This document shows positions 1-6,861 of a stretch of DNA of 8,340 nucleotides, piece after piece. The translations under genes and the position numbers were made by a program. The DNA lies in NCBI GenBank assembly GCA_002402575.1, contig DHGD01000061.1:19797-28136 (forward strand), written 5' to 3'. The notes below the pieces were generated by a model that did no database searches, was not told where the DNA came from, and saw only the letters and a program-made list of their open reading frames with translations. Origin of the DNA: Syntrophomonas sp. UBA4807. GTDB taxonomy: Bacteria; Bacillota; Syntrophomonadia; Syntrophomonadales; Syntrophomonadaceae. Position 1 is the stretch's first letter, and each line of letters opens with the position of its first letter.

Positions 1-429
1 CTCCTGGGCCGGGCTATCGATAGGATTGGCGAAAAGCGCATTATCGTAGCCGAATCGCTGGGATTGATCATAATCTGCATACTTTACGCCTATGCCCCAT
101 TGTGGTTTCCCGCCGACATCGCCCTGACAGTAGTTATGGCCTGTTTTATCGCTGACCAGGTCTTGTTTGCGGTAAATATGGCCCGCACCACTTATTTAAA
201 CCGCATCGCCGAGTCCCCCGATGACCTTGCCCCTACCCTTTCCATGGGGGTTACGCTGGACCATATGGTCTCCATGACGGTGCCAATCGGCGGAGGACTG
301 TTATGGGCCGGATTAGGCTATCAATGGGTCTTTATCAGTGCTGCGCTGATTGCGGTAATCAATCTGCTGGCCGCGCTCAAAATTCCTGAAATAACCACTT
401 CCTCCCCACCGCAAACCCAGGCTGTCTGA
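1..429 (+). CDS. MFS transporter, C-terminal part (5' end outside window)
   Basis: The reading frame is open from base 1 and stops at TGA 427-429, so only the last 142 residues are visible. The fragment begins with LLGRAIDRIGEKR, which resembles the cytoplasmic-loop motif (G-x-x-x-D-R-x-G-x-[RK]-[RK]) that major facilitator superfamily proteins repeat between TM2/3 and TM8/9. About four hydrophobic segments follow, at roughly residues 16-35, 42-62, 88-108 and 110-128. This fits the C-terminal half of a 12-TM permease. The tail is short, polar and proline-rich. It is probably a drug or metabolite exporter, but the substrate cannot be inferred. The visible part shows no frameshift. A 127-bp gap with its own candidate promoter separates it from the ABC genes, so it may be a separate transcription unit. 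Confidence 0.8.
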   Translation, partial: LLGRAIDRIGEKRIIVAESLGLIIICILYAYAPLWFPADIALTVVMACFIADQVLFAVNMARTTYLNRIAESPDDLAPTLSMGVTLDHMVSMTVPIGGGLLWAGLGYQWVFISAALIAVINLLAALKIPEITTSSPPQTQAV

Positions 430-489
430 AGACCGCAACCAGCGATTTCTTTAAATCCCCATTACCCGGTGCTGCCATGCCATTTGCCA

Positions 490-518
490 TTGACAGGTCT
501 ATTACGAAGGAGTAAATT
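490..518 (+). promoter_or_regulatory. Candidate SigA-type promoter of the ABC cluster
   Basis: A perfect -35 hexamer, TTGACA (490-495), is followed by a 17-bp spacer and TAAATT (513-518, four of six matches to TATAAT). Transcription would start near 525, leaving a leader of about 30 nt before the ATPase start at 557 and its strong Shine-Dalgarno sequence (GGGGGAGGA, about 543-551). The position is right for a promoter serving the three ABC genes. The weak -10 lowers certainty. TTGACAG recurs at 523-529, but that copy has no matching -10. Confidence 0.45.
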
Positions 519-556
519 CAACTTGACAGCAACCGGCACTGAGGGGGAGGAAACTC

Positions 557-1267
557 ATGGCTGAGGCAGTTCTAGTTCACCTGCAGGATGTTACCAAGAC
601 CTACGTGATGGGCGAGGTGACAGTGGAAGCCTTAAAGGCAACCAACCTCGATATCCTGGCCGGAGAAGTACTGGTCATTCTGGGTCCCAGCGGTTCCGGG
701 AAGAGCACCCTATTAAACCTCATCGGCGGCATGGACCGAGTCAGCAGCGGGGAGTTGTCTTTTCGTCAACAGGCCTTGCATTTGGCCAGCAATAATCAGT
801 TGACCGCCTATCGCCGCGACCACATCGGTTTTGTATTCCAGTTCTATAATTTGATATCCGACCTGACCGCTTGGGAAAATGTGGAACTGGCGGCTACTCT
901 GGTGGATAACCCCCTTTCTACCGCTGAGGTCTTGGAGCAGGTGGGCCTTAAAGAGCGTCTTGACCACTTTCCCGCTCAGCTTAGCGGCGGTGAGCAACAG
1001 CGCATTTCCATAGCCCGGGCCATAGTGAAGCGTCCGTTGATTCTGCTCTGTGATGAGCCGACGGGAGCGCTGGACTATCAGACCGGCAAGTCAATACTGG
1101 AACTGCTTTTGGATGTAAATCGTCGGCACGGCAGCACGGTGGTGATAGTCACCCACAATGCAGCCATCGGAGCTATAGGCGATCGCGTGGTGCGTATGAG
1201 CAGCGGCCGCATTGCGGAAATCCAGGTCAATGCCTATCGGGCTTCCCCCGAAGGGATTGAGTGGTAA
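557..1267 (+). CDS. ABC transporter ATP-binding protein, MacB/LolD/FtsE type
   Basis: This 236-residue cytoplasmic ATPase powers the FtsX-like permease encoded next. Every ABC motif is intact: Walker A GPSGSGKST (43-51), Q-loop with Q95 in FQFYNL, signature LSGGEQQR (142-149), Walker B LILLCDE (161-167) with catalytic E167, D-loop ALD (171-173) and switch H200 in VTHN. The EPTGALD sequence after Walker B and the FVFQFYNLI segment are typical of the MacB/LolD/FtsE subfamily, and the length of about 230 residues fits. The ATG at 557 is preceded by a strong Shine-Dalgarno sequence, GGGGGAGGA. The stop codon overlaps the ATG of the permease (TAATG), implying translational coupling and equal dosage. 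The export substrate is unknown. Confidence 0.95.
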   Translation: MAEAVLVHLQDVTKTYVMGEVTVEALKATNLDILAGEVLVILGPSGSGKSTLLNLIGGMDRVSSGELSFRQQALHLASNNQLTAYRRDHIGFVFQFYNLISDLTAWENVELAATLVDNPLSTAEVLEQVGLKERLDHFPAQLSGGEQQRISIARAIVKRPLILLCDEPTGALDYQTGKSILELLLDVNRRHGSTVVIVTHNAAIGAIGDRVVRMSSGRIAEIQVNAYRASPEGIEW

Positions 1268-3642
1268 TGTACGTTTTGTATCGCAAATTATGGCGTGGTA
1301 TATGGAGCAACAAAGGCCAGTTTTTTGCCATGGCCCTGGTGATAACCATAGGCATATCCCTTTATGTGGCCATGTCCACCACCTATTCCAACCTGGGATA
1401 TGCTCAAGAACGTTTTTACGATGACAACAACTTCGCCGATCACTATTTTTATGTGGTGCGTGCCCCTGAAGGGGTAGGCAAACAGATCGCCGGCATTCCC
1501 GGAGTGGAAAAGGTAACCGCGCGCATTCAGCAGGATGTGGCGGTTATAAAGGAAGATGGCTCCCGGGCCTCGGCCCGTCTCACCTCCTATCCCCTGCCGC
1601 TCTCCGGGCAGGTCAACAGTGTGGCCCTGAAACAAGGCCGCCTTTTTGAAGCCTACCCTGCTAATGGCGGCGCCGAAGCCCTGCTTGACCCAGCTTATCT
1701 GGAAGCCAACGGACTGAATCTTGGTGAGCAGGTAGAGATAATCGCCGAAGGCCGGCAAGTGCCCCTCACGGTGGTGGGGACGGCCATAGGGCCGGAATTC
1801 ATATATGCCATCAAGGATCTGTCCAGCATGGTCCCCGATCCCAAGACTTTCGGCATATTTATGATCCCCCTCAACCAGGCCCAGGAGGTATTTAACCTGC
1901 CCGGACAGGTCAACCAGATTCTGGTGGTGTTCGCTCCCGGGGCTGATATAGAGGCTGTCGTGTCACAAATCGAAGACCTGCTCTCTCCCTATGGCAACCT
2001 GGCCAGTTATCCCCGCAAAAACCAGCTCAGCCACTCTCTGCTGGACTCCGAGCTGACCAGCGGCCGCATCATGGCTAAATTCTTCCCAATTATCTTTCTC
2101 GCCATTGCCGCCAGTATACAGATTATACTATTGCGCCGCATGATACGCATGCAGCGCTCCCAGATTGGCATTATGAAAGGCCTGGGGGTCAGCAACGCGG
2201 CGGTTTTGTTCCATTACTGCAGTTATGCCCTGGCAATAAGCGCGGTCGGAGCCTTAACCGGCAGCATCCTGGGGCTGCTGTTTTCCCGGTCACTCAACCA
2301 GTTATATGCCACCTATTTTAATCTTCCCAATGTGGAGGGTTTCCACTTTCAGATCATAATGTACAGCTTTATTCTGGCTGCTTCGGTAGGTATGGCAGCC
2401 GGATTGAGCGGCTCCGCGCCCATTGTTAACATCAACCCGGCAGAATCCATGCGCGCCCAGCCACCCGGCAAGAGCACCCAGAATATCCTGGAACGGTTCC
2501 CTTTCTGGTGGCGGCGGCTGAGTCCTTTGTGGAAGATGAGTTTCCGCTCCGTGGCTCGCAACCGTATGCGTACCCTGGTTACGGTGGGCGGAGTGGTGGC
2601 GGCGGTTTCTTTGCTGTTGATATCTTTTTTCATGAATGATGCCATCGATTATATGATGAAGCAGTATTATCAGAAAGAAATGCTGTACCACTATCAGGTG
2701 CGTTTCGACCAACCGGTGTTAAGCAGCGAGACGCTGGCAATCTCCCGCCTGGATGGGGTCAACTCGGTTGAAACCTTCATCGAAATCCCGGTTAAAATAC
2801 ACTTCAAGGGGCGTAATGTCGAGGATGTGGTGAATGGCCAGGCACAGGGCAACCAACTCAAAACTCCCTTTGATAGTGAGGGCAACCCCATGGCAATTCC
2901 AGAGGAAGGCATCATACTGGGAGAAATCACCGCTCGCAAGCTAGGGGCCGAAGTTGGGGATCTGATCACCGTCGAGACCACTTTTAACCGGGGCGCGCCG
3001 ATGATCAGTGAGCTGTCGGTGGTGTCGATAAACCGGCAATTATTCGGCAGCGTCTGCTATACCTCTTTATCCCAGGCTAATCGCCTGCTTCACGAAGCAG
3101 ATGTAATAACCGGCTGCATGCTGTTGGTCGATCCCGGACGCTCTGCCGCCATTGAAGCCCAACTAAGCGAAATAACCGGAATAAACTCAATTACCAGCCG
3201 CCAGAAGGAGATCGATAATATTACCAGCCTGATGGGGAGTTCGATGCTGTTTGTAGGCATTATGATCTTTTTTTCCCTTATCCTGGGGCTGGCCATAATA
3301 TATAATTCCATCGTCATGAGTTACAATGAACGCAAGAAGGAATTGGCTTCGCTGCTGACTCTGGGATTCACCCATGGCGAAGTGTCCGGCTTAATGTTGA
3401 AAGACACCCTGATTCAGGCGGTTCCGGGGCTCATAATCGGGCTTCCTACCGGGCGCTGGCTGGCAGTTTTCTATATATCCAGCGTGAGCACGGATATGTT
3501 CACCTTTCCGGTGATCATCTCCCCGTTAAGCTATGTGCTCAGCTTGCTGGTGGGTCTGGGTTTTATTCTGGCCGGGTACTGGCTGGCTACCCGCGGGCTT
3601 TCATCCCTGGATATGATTGAGATGTCAAAATATGTGGATTAA
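1267..3642 (+). CDS. FtsX-like ABC transporter permease, duplicated (about 8 TM)
   Basis: This 791-residue integral membrane subunit partners the preceding ATPase. I chose ATG 1267 because it overlaps the ATPase stop as TAATG and has AAGGGA (1251-1256) ten bases upstream; an in-frame GTG at 1261 would add two residues. It contains two FtsX/MacB-type units. The first has TM1 at about 18-38, a MacB-like extracytoplasmic domain at about 43-265, and an FtsX core with three TMs at about 270-385, including IMKGLGVSN (302-310) and a cytoplasmic NPAESMRAQPPG segment. The second has a TM at about 437-457, another extracytoplasmic domain at about 465-650, and three TMs at about 658-775 with the matching motif LLTLGFTHGEV. 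Such duplicated permeases act as MacB/LolCE-like extruders or mechanotransmission machines rather than classical channels. The adaptor gene follows after 21 bp. The substrate is unknown. Confidence 0.92.
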   Translation: MYVLYRKLWRGIWSNKGQFFAMALVITIGISLYVAMSTTYSNLGYAQERFYDDNNFADHYFYVVRAPEGVGKQIAGIPGVEKVTARIQQDVAVIKEDGSRASARLTSYPLPLSGQVNSVALKQGRLFEAYPANGGAEALLDPAYLEANGLNLGEQVEIIAEGRQVPLTVVGTAIGPEFIYAIKDLSSMVPDPKTFGIFMIPLNQAQEVFNLPGQVNQILVVFAPGADIEAVVSQIEDLLSPYGNLASYPRKNQLSHSLLDSELTSGRIMAKFFPIIFLAIAASIQIILLRRMIRMQRSQIGIMKGLGVSNAAVLFHYCSYALAISAVGALTGSILGLLFSRSLNQLYATYFNLPNVEGFHFQIIMYSFILAASVGMAAGLSGSAPIVNINPAESMRAQPPGKSTQNILERFPFWWRRLSPLWKMSFRSVARNRMRTLVTVGGVVAAVSLLLISFFMNDAIDYMMKQYYQKEMLYHYQVRFDQPVLSSETLAISRLDGVNSVETFIEIPVKIHFKGRNVEDVVNGQAQGNQLKTPFDSEGNPMAIPEEGIILGEITARKLGAEVGDLITVETTFNRGAPMISELSVVSINRQLFGSVCYTSLSQANRLLHEADVITGCMLLVDPGRSAAIEAQLSEITGINSITSRQKEIDNITSLMGSSMLFVGIMIFFSLILGLAIIYNSIVMSYNERKKELASLLTLGFTHGEVSGLMLKDTLIQAVPGLIIGLPTGRWLAVFYISSVSTDMFTFPVIISPLSYVLSLLVGLGFILAGYWLATRGLSSLDMIEMSKYVD

Positions 3643-3663
3643 ACGGGAGACGAGGGTGAGAAG

Positions 3664-4830
3664 ATGAAAAAGAAACGCTGGTTGTACGGGGGCATCGCAT
3701 TAATTCTTGCAGTAATGGCTGGGACAGCGGTTTATCAGGGCGGTGTAACTGCTGTGGATGCGGTGGTGGTTGAGCAGGGCGCGATTACCCGCACCGTGGA
3801 GGATACCGCCGTGGTTCAGGCTGAAAACGAATTTTTGCTGTATGCGCAGCAGAATGGCAGCGTGGCAGCTATTGAGGCACAGGTGGGCCAGGACGTCAAT
3901 GCCGGGCAAATTATCATATCCCTCGAAAATCCGGACCTGGACATACAGGCCACCCAGACCGAAATGCAGATGGTACAGACCCAGGCAGGTTTTGATTCTG
4001 CATCCGCAGCCCTGGAGCGCACCCGCATACAGTTGGGCGAAGCCCGCCGCAGCTTGGAACGGCTCCAGTTACTGCTACAGAGCGGGGCTGCCAGCCAGAG
4101 TGAATACGAGCAGGCCCTGGCCGCTGTAAAGGTACTGGAAAGCACCGAAAAAGAGCTGTTGTCATCGCAACAGGCGGCACAGCTTCAACTAAGCGGGCTC
4201 AAAAGCACCCTTGCCGAAGTGCGCAGCAAGCAAGCGCAATTGACCATCACCGCAGCCGCTGCCGGCAAGATACTCAGTGTGGATGTTAAGCGAGGCCAAA
4301 ATGTCATGCCCGGTCAACTCCTGGCCAGTATTGCTTCCAGCCACAAGCTGGAGCTAAAAGCCCATATATTAAGCGATGATCTGGCCGAGGTGGCAGTAGG
4401 CCAGACGGTGAACATAAACGCGCCGGTGCTGGGGACGCAGGTTCTTGAAGGAAGGGTGACCCAGATCTATCCCCGCGCCGAGGAAAAGCAATCCGCACTG
4501 GGGGTCATACAGCGCCGCGTGCCAGTAATCATCAGCCTGGAACAGACCGGCAACCTGCAGCCCGGCTTTGAGGTGCGCATCGCCATACAAACCAAACAGG
4601 AGTCCAACGTACTGACCGTTCCCCGGCAAAGTGTGCGCACTACCCCCAACGGCAGCAAGGAGGTCTTCTTAATAAAGGACCAACGGGTTGTCGTCCAGCC
4701 GGTTGAGACGGGCTTGAGTAACAGCACTCATATAGTTGTACTTTCCGGCTTATCCGCAGCTGATATCATTGTGAAAGACGCCAGTAAAGACATTAGCCCC
4801 GGCAGCCGTGTCAAGCCCGTTTTGAAATGA
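3664..4830 (+). CDS. HlyD/MacA-type membrane fusion (periplasmic adaptor) protein
   Basis: This 388-residue adaptor would work with the ABC permease outside the membrane. It starts with KKKRW and one hydrophobic segment (about 7-24), which looks like a signal anchor. I see no lipobox cysteine. In order follow a first lipoyl half-motif (about 55-90, with VAAIEAQVGQDVNAGQIIISLENP), an alpha-helical hairpin predicted to be coiled coil (about 95-195, rich in Q, L, E, A and R), a second lipoyl half (about 195-225, with GKILSVDVKRGQNVMPGQLLASI), a beta-barrel domain (about 227-310) and a membrane-proximal region (about 315-388, with LTVPRQSVR). This is the usual MacA/HlyD order. ATG 3664 lies 21 bp after the permease stop and is preceded by GAGGGTGAG. 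No outer-membrane channel is encoded in the window. Confidence 0.92.
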   Translation: MKKKRWLYGGIALILAVMAGTAVYQGGVTAVDAVVVEQGAITRTVEDTAVVQAENEFLLYAQQNGSVAAIEAQVGQDVNAGQIIISLENPDLDIQATQTEMQMVQTQAGFDSASAALERTRIQLGEARRSLERLQLLLQSGAASQSEYEQALAAVKVLESTEKELLSSQQAAQLQLSGLKSTLAEVRSKQAQLTITAAAAGKILSVDVKRGQNVMPGQLLASIASSHKLELKAHILSDDLAEVAVGQTVNINAPVLGTQVLEGRVTQIYPRAEEKQSALGVIQRRVPVIISLEQTGNLQPGFEVRIAIQTKQESNVLTVPRQSVRTTPNGSKEVFLIKDQRVVVQPVETGLSNSTHIVVLSGLSAADIIVKDASKDISPGSRVKPVLK

Positions 4831-5017
4831 GACTCGGGGACACACTCCCATAAGCAAGACATGGAGACAATTCTTGTGCTTTGTTTGTTATCTTTCTCAA
4901 ATCTATAGCTGCACAGCTAAGGGGTACGCAGGTAAAATGCCCGCAAAGGAAAGCTGACTGCGATTTCGCCCCATACGGCTGGTCCCTGTGTTTGACGCAT
5001 TTGATTCCCGGTCAAGA
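4831..5017. other. Convergent intergenic region without a clear terminator; possible REP-like relic
   Basis: These 187 bp separate the ABC cluster (+) from the convergent membrane-protein gene (-). I see no gene and no strong GC hairpin followed by T residues on either strand. Small inverted repeats are present: GGGA-cacac-TCCC (4837-4849), TAGCT/AGCTA around GCAC (4906-4919) and TTGAC/GTCAA (4992-4996 / 5011-5015). The first, right after the adaptor stop codon, and GGTCCCTGTGT (4981-4991) are reminiscent of the GGGGACAC...TCCC ends of REP-like elements mobilised by IS200-like (REP-associated) transposases. No transposase is present, so this is at best a remnant. Confidence 0.3.
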
Positions 5018-6373
5018 TTATACGAACTTAAAGATTATCGGAAATAAGAAGGCCACGAATCCAGTCCAGACCAGGTATACGTTCAGGTAATCGGTCTGCC
5101 ATTTTTCCAGCCGGGCGAAATTTAATCTCTTTCTGAAATACCCTATATATAACCAGGCCAGACCTGCCAGGTTGCCCAGCAGAACCAGGTTTTCGCCCAG
5201 GGCCGCCGCTTTGTTAGGGGTGATGCCAAAGGCTGTAAGTCGGAAAAGAATCGCTGACAAAGCTACTGCATCAATAACCAGTGCGGTCAATATCAAAACC
5301 AAGTTAAGATAATCGAACAGATTGACCGGCTGGTTGACATCCCGGGCGGAAATGACATAAAGAACCAAACCCAGAATCATGCCCAGCATAAAGTCAAAGG
5401 CGATTAAGAATTCGCGCTCCATAAAGGGGCTCTGCCCGGTTGCGATCATAACTGCCAGGAAACTGACCATGGTTACCAGGAACAGCGGGCTGAATATCTT
5501 GGCCAGGATGGGGGCAAAATTCTCCACAATACTGCGTTTGGCATCGGCCAGGTAAATACTGATCATAGCCGCCGCACATATTCCGTAAATAATCAGGTAT
5601 TGTTCGAAAAACCTCTCCGCATCAATGCCGATAGACTGGAAAATAGCCATGATAAACAGCCCCAGAACCGCCACTCCCGCCATGACCAGGAACCCATATA
5701 TAAAGCTCTCCCCACTGAAGCGGATGAAATTCATGCGCCCCATTTGGCTCTGCCATTGCTTACCGCTATATGCAGCTCCGGTGACCAGCCAGAGAAACAG
5801 CGGCAGGTGCAGACCGCTCAGCAAAGCGGTGTGATGGGGCTCATAGGAGGGGAATATGTTAATTATCACGGCTGCCGCGAAAAATGCAGCAAAAATCCGC
5901 GTCCAGGTTCTGGTTTCGGCTTCCCGTTTAATGAAGAAAAACACTGCCACAAAAGGCAGGATAAACAAGCTCAGATTCCTGACATAGAACAATTCAGAAC
6001 CCGTGGCAAACAGTTTCAAGCCAAAAAGCTCAGGGAGTTTCATCAAGGTGCCGGCCAGAAAGGCAAACAAAACCACCATAGTGATATCGCGCCGATTTTG
6101 CCGCCCGGCTTCAGGGTTTACTGGATCAAGCATAAAATGCTTCCACAGGTTGTCGGTGTTGACTTTGGCATACTCATTGGAGAGGGCATCGGCATTGCCC
6201 AGCCTTTTTATGCTTATCAGAAATGCTTCGTCCGCGGCCAGCCCCGAGCTTATCAGATCATCGATCTCGTCACGCAGGTGGCTCTCCAGTTCGCGTATGT
6301 CAGTTTCGGTAAAGTTGCCCCGGGCTCTCAAATGGTCGCTCCAGGAATTTATCTGTCTCTCCAAGTCAAACAT
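5018..6373 (-). CDS. Polytopic membrane protein with HAAS/permease-prefix-like N-terminus and DUF4153-like membrane region
   Basis: This 451-residue protein has two parts. Residues 1-80 are soluble and helical, with the pattern W-x-x-[HL]-L-x-x-[RK]-G...ELESHLRDEIDDL...GL-x-x-x-E-A-F...RLGN-x-x-x-L-x-x-[ED]. That pattern is characteristic of permease-prefix domain 1 and of the related HAAS (DUF1700) module that often accompanies PadR regulators. Residues 95-451 hold about 10-11 hydrophobic segments (near 98-115, 130-148, 157-174, 183-201, 224-246, 258-276, 293-311, 322-342, 353-376, 395-412, 432-450). The late segment RLTAFGITPNKAAALGENL recalls DUF4153 membrane proteins. ATG 6373 has an excellent Shine-Dalgarno sequence, AAAGGAGGG (6379-6387), overlapping the PadR stop, so the two genes are surely co-transcribed. 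A role as membrane sensor or modulator working with PadR is inferred. No ABC ATPase motif or enzymatic motif is visible. Confidence 0.8.
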   Translation of the reverse strand: MFDLERQINSWSDHLRARGNFTETDIRELESHLRDEIDDLISSGLAADEAFLISIKRLGNADALSNEYAKVNTDNLWKHFMLDPVNPEAGRQNRRDITMVVLFAFLAGTLMKLPELFGLKLFATGSELFYVRNLSLFILPFVAVFFFIKREAETRTWTRIFAAFFAAAVIINIFPSYEPHHTALLSGLHLPLFLWLVTGAAYSGKQWQSQMGRMNFIRFSGESFIYGFLVMAGVAVLGLFIMAIFQSIGIDAERFFEQYLIIYGICAAAMISIYLADAKRSIVENFAPILAKIFSPLFLVTMVSFLAVMIATGQSPFMEREFLIAFDFMLGMILGLVLYVISARDVNQPVNLFDYLNLVLILTALVIDAVALSAILFRLTAFGITPNKAAALGENLVLLGNLAGLAWLYIGYFRKRLNFARLEKWQTDYLNVYLVWTGFVAFLFPIIFKFV

Positions 6374-6385
6374 CTTGACCCTCCT

Positions 6386-6724
6386 TTAAGAATTACCGCG
6401 GTCAGTCCAGGTTTTGGCCAAAGCCGCCACCACAACTTCCCACTGCTTCTTCTGTACCTCCAACTCCTCCAAGCCTCGCCGCTTGATACGGTAGTACTTG
6501 CGCTGCCGGCCGGTCTCCGCCTTGTGCCAGTAGGATTCGATCAACCCCTGTTCCTCCAGGCGGTGCAGGACCGGATACAACATCCCTTCTGTCCAAATCA
6601 ACTCGTTATCAGACATCTCTTTGACACGTTTGATGATAGCGTAGCCATAGCTGTCGCTTTCATTCAGAATTGACAAAAGCAGAGGGGTCACAGAGGCGGC
6701 GATTAAGTCTTTGGATACATTCAT
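6386..6724 (-). CDS. PadR family winged-helix transcriptional regulator
   Basis: This 112-residue repressor-type DNA-binding protein has the usual length of a short PadR. Helix 1 and the YGYAI segment (about 7-36), the recognition helix with GMLYPVLHRLEEQGLI (47-62), and the wing TGRQRKYYRIKRRG (71-84) form a canonical PadR winged helix. A C-terminal helix for dimerisation follows (about 84-108). I start it at ATG 6724, behind GAGGGGGGA (about 6729-6737). The frame stays open to an upstream ATG at 6790, but that codon lies in the -35 box of the gene's own promoter and cannot be transcribed from it. It is the first gene of an operon with the membrane protein downstream (12-bp gap). Autoregulation is strongly suggested by the perfect palindrome in its promoter. 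The ligand is unknown. Confidence 0.95.
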   Translation of the reverse strand: MNVSKDLIAASVTPLLLSILNESDSYGYAIIKRVKEMSDNELIWTEGMLYPVLHRLEEQGLIESYWHKAETGRQRKYYRIKRRGLEELEVQKKQWEVVVAALAKTWTDRGNS

Positions 6725-6761
6725 CAAATCCCCCCTCTTACCTAACAGTTCTATGCATAAA

Positions 6762-6790
6762 ATAATACCTAGCTGCGCTAGGTATGTCAA
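6762..6790 (-). promoter_or_regulatory. SigA-type promoter of the padR-membrane protein operon
   Basis: On the - strand, TTGACA (6790-6785) is a perfect -35 box. A spacer of exactly 17 bp follows, then TATTAT (6767-6762), one mismatch from TATAAT. The bases just upstream of the -35 (6791-6800) are almost all A/T, as in an UP element. Transcription would start near 6755 and give a leader of about 30 nt before ATG 6724. This is the strongest promoter in the window. Confidence 0.85.
6765..6785. promoter_or_regulatory. Probable PadR operator: perfect 9+3+9 inverted repeat
   Basis: ATACCTAGC (6765-6773) and GCTAGGTAT (6777-6785) are perfect inverted copies separated by TGC. The 21-bp element occupies the promoter spacer, takes in the last base of the -35 box and covers half of the -10 box. 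A bound dimer would block RNA polymerase, as is usual for autoregulated PadR proteins. A possible single half-site, TTACCTAAC (6739-6747), lies between the promoter and the start codon. Binding itself is inferred. Confidence 0.8.
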
Positions 6791-6801
6791 TTTATATTTC
6801 T

Positions 6802-6861
6802 CATCGCCGGCCTAGAAATTAATTAAAAGGGAAAAGCAGGCAGGGTTCAGTACCGGCGATG
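6802..6861. repeat. 9-bp inverted repeat upstream of the padR promoter
   Basis: CATCGCCGG (6802-6810) and CCGGCGATG (6853-6861) are perfect inverted copies separated by 42 bp of mostly A-rich sequence (AATTAATTAAAAGGGAAAAG in the middle). The left arm is 11 bp upstream of the padR -35 box. It could be a regulator site able to form a loop, or the edge of a small degraded element. No function can be assigned. Confidence 0.4.

Noticed and set aside
523..564. A 13-codon leader peptide starting at TTG 523, behind GAAGGAG.
   Set aside because: The TTG sits at or before the predicted transcription start (about 525), and the apparent Shine-Dalgarno sequence is part of the promoter spacer.
1288..1758. 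A 156-codon - strand open frame.
   Set aside because: It is antisense to the permease N-terminal region, without its own ribosome binding site or domain.
4881..5090. A 69-codon + strand open frame at the convergent junction.
   Set aside because: It has no ribosome binding site, a low-complexity product, and overlaps the 3' end of the membrane-protein gene on the other strand.
5600..6673. A 357-codon open frame on the + strand.
   Set aside because: It lies wholly antisense to the membrane-protein and padR genes, both of which have strong family features and good ribosome binding sites. Its product is rich in H, Q and P and has no recognisable domain.
6722..6790. A longer PadR starting at ATG 6790 with 22 extra residues.
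   Set aside because: That start lies in the -35 box of the padR promoter, upstream of the expected transcript. The ATG at 6724 has a good ribosome binding site and gives the normal PadR length.
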